Shown here: positions 63,752 to 64,000 of the stretch, one piece after another
Numbering within the stretch: position 1 is the first letter of the stretch
Layout of the letters: every line of letters begins with the position of its first letter
From: Acidovorax sp. sif1233
Lineage (GTDB): Bacteria > Pseudomonadota > Gammaproteobacteria > Burkholderiales > Burkholderiaceae_C
Length of the DNA stretch: 64,000 bases
NCBI RefSeq assembly: GCF_019218755.1
Contig: NZ_JAHUWZ010000002.1
Coordinates: 868,001-932,000 of the forward strand
Reading direction: 5' to 3'
Notes under the pieces: generated by a model
The model's input: the letters and a program-made list of their open reading frames with translations, nothing else
Databases searched by the model: none
Told to the model about the DNA's origin: nothing
Made by a program: the position numbers and the translations under genes

Positions 63752-64000
63752 TTAAGAAGTGAGATTGCGCCGCCCGCGCAGGGCCAGGCCCAGCAGGCCG
63801 GCGGCGGTCAGCGCCAGGGCGAAGGGGTTGTCCACCGGCACGGACTGCACGCCAGCGGAGGGGCCTGGAGGCGCCAGGGCGCCTGGGTCGGCCCAACTGG
63901 TGTTGTCGTCCCAGGTGCCGTTGCCCTCGCTCTGGGTGCATGTGTCGCCACCCCCAGGCGCTGGGGCAGTGGTCAGGCAGATCACGTTGTGACGGCTGCG
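63752..64000 (-). CDS. C-terminal end of a surface protein with hydrophobic anchor (cut by window edge)
   Basis: The frame is open to the window edge and gives the last 82 residues. A disordered, glycine- and proline-rich part (GDTCTQSEGNGTWDDNTSWA) is followed by VPVDNPFALALTAAGLLGLA and a basic end (LRGRRNLTS), which is laid out like the IPTL/PEP-type C-terminal sorting tails, though the motif VPVDN replaces VPTLxxWG. A GTG at 63985 is possible as an internal start but there is no signal peptide, so a longer protein is likelier. Confidence 0.6.
   Translation of the reverse strand, partial: RSRHNVICLTTAPAPGGGDTCTQSEGNGTWDDNTSWADPGALAPPGPSAGVQSVPVDNPFALALTAAGLLGLALRGRRNLTS

Overview
This 64 kb window reads as a chromosomal stretch of a high-GC betaproteobacterium of the family Comamonadaceae (Acidovorax, Delftia or a close relative). 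Supporting signs are Bug/TctC-type and TRAP-type solute uptake genes, a BktB-type thiolase, IPTL-CTERM surface proteins, and many copies of the ATAGCT...AGCGCTT...AAGCGCT dispersed repeat that I associate with this family. The assignment rests on recalled family patterns, not on a search. I saw no rRNA, tRNA, CRISPR array or intact insertion sequence.

Layout. 1-7596 (minus strand): a LysR regulator followed by a D-glutamate cyclase-family protein, a TRAP transporter with two binding proteins, and a 5-oxoprolinase running off the left edge; together they look like a D-glutamate/pyroglutamate uptake and breakdown operon. 7888-11779: an Lrp-type regulator divergent from a second TRAP transporter. 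11818-16662: a tandem glycine riboswitch and gcvT-gcvH-gcvP. 17582-26596: a visibly AT-richer island of eight minus-strand genes, every junction overlapping by 4 or 8 bases, bounded by a promoter with a perfect palindrome and by a strong terminator. It encodes a tandem nucleotidyltransferase, GtrA, a dolichol-phosphate-mannose-synthase-like GT2, a GDPD-like hydrolase, a multi-pass membrane protein fused to a phosphoribulokinase-like kinase, a HAD phosphatase, a class II aldolase and a second large membrane protein. This is the best candidate for an undescribed system, probably one that makes and displays an unusual surface sugar or polyol-phosphate.

27295-44752: housekeeping and accessory genes: FKBP isomerase, MerR regulator with an acyltransferase and an MFS exporter, nitroreductase, hybrid sensor kinase, RluA-type pseudouridine synthase, an EamA/MarR divergent pair, SDR, bktB, Bug protein, Usp, 2OG-Fe oxygenase, PilZ protein, and a DUF2249-nnrS nitric-oxide operon behind an FNR-type box and a second palindrome.

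44846-53283: three paralogous LuxR-type regulators, each preceded by the same CYACCCC-N2/3-GGGGTRG palindrome; a small membrane ORF directly behind a near-consensus LexA box; then exported proteins with fibronectin III, Kelch and IPTL-CTERM modules separated by copies of the dispersed repeat. 53729-62056: HU protein, EamA transporter, HTH protein, META/DUF4377 lipoprotein, AraC regulator, serine hydrolase, COG2345-type regulator divergent from an MFS exporter and a DUF2165 membrane protein. 62156-62836: decayed tyrosine-recombinase remnant with GGGTACAAA repeats, apparently the scar of a lost integrative element. 63059-64000: one more IPTL-CTERM gene and the tail of another surface protein.
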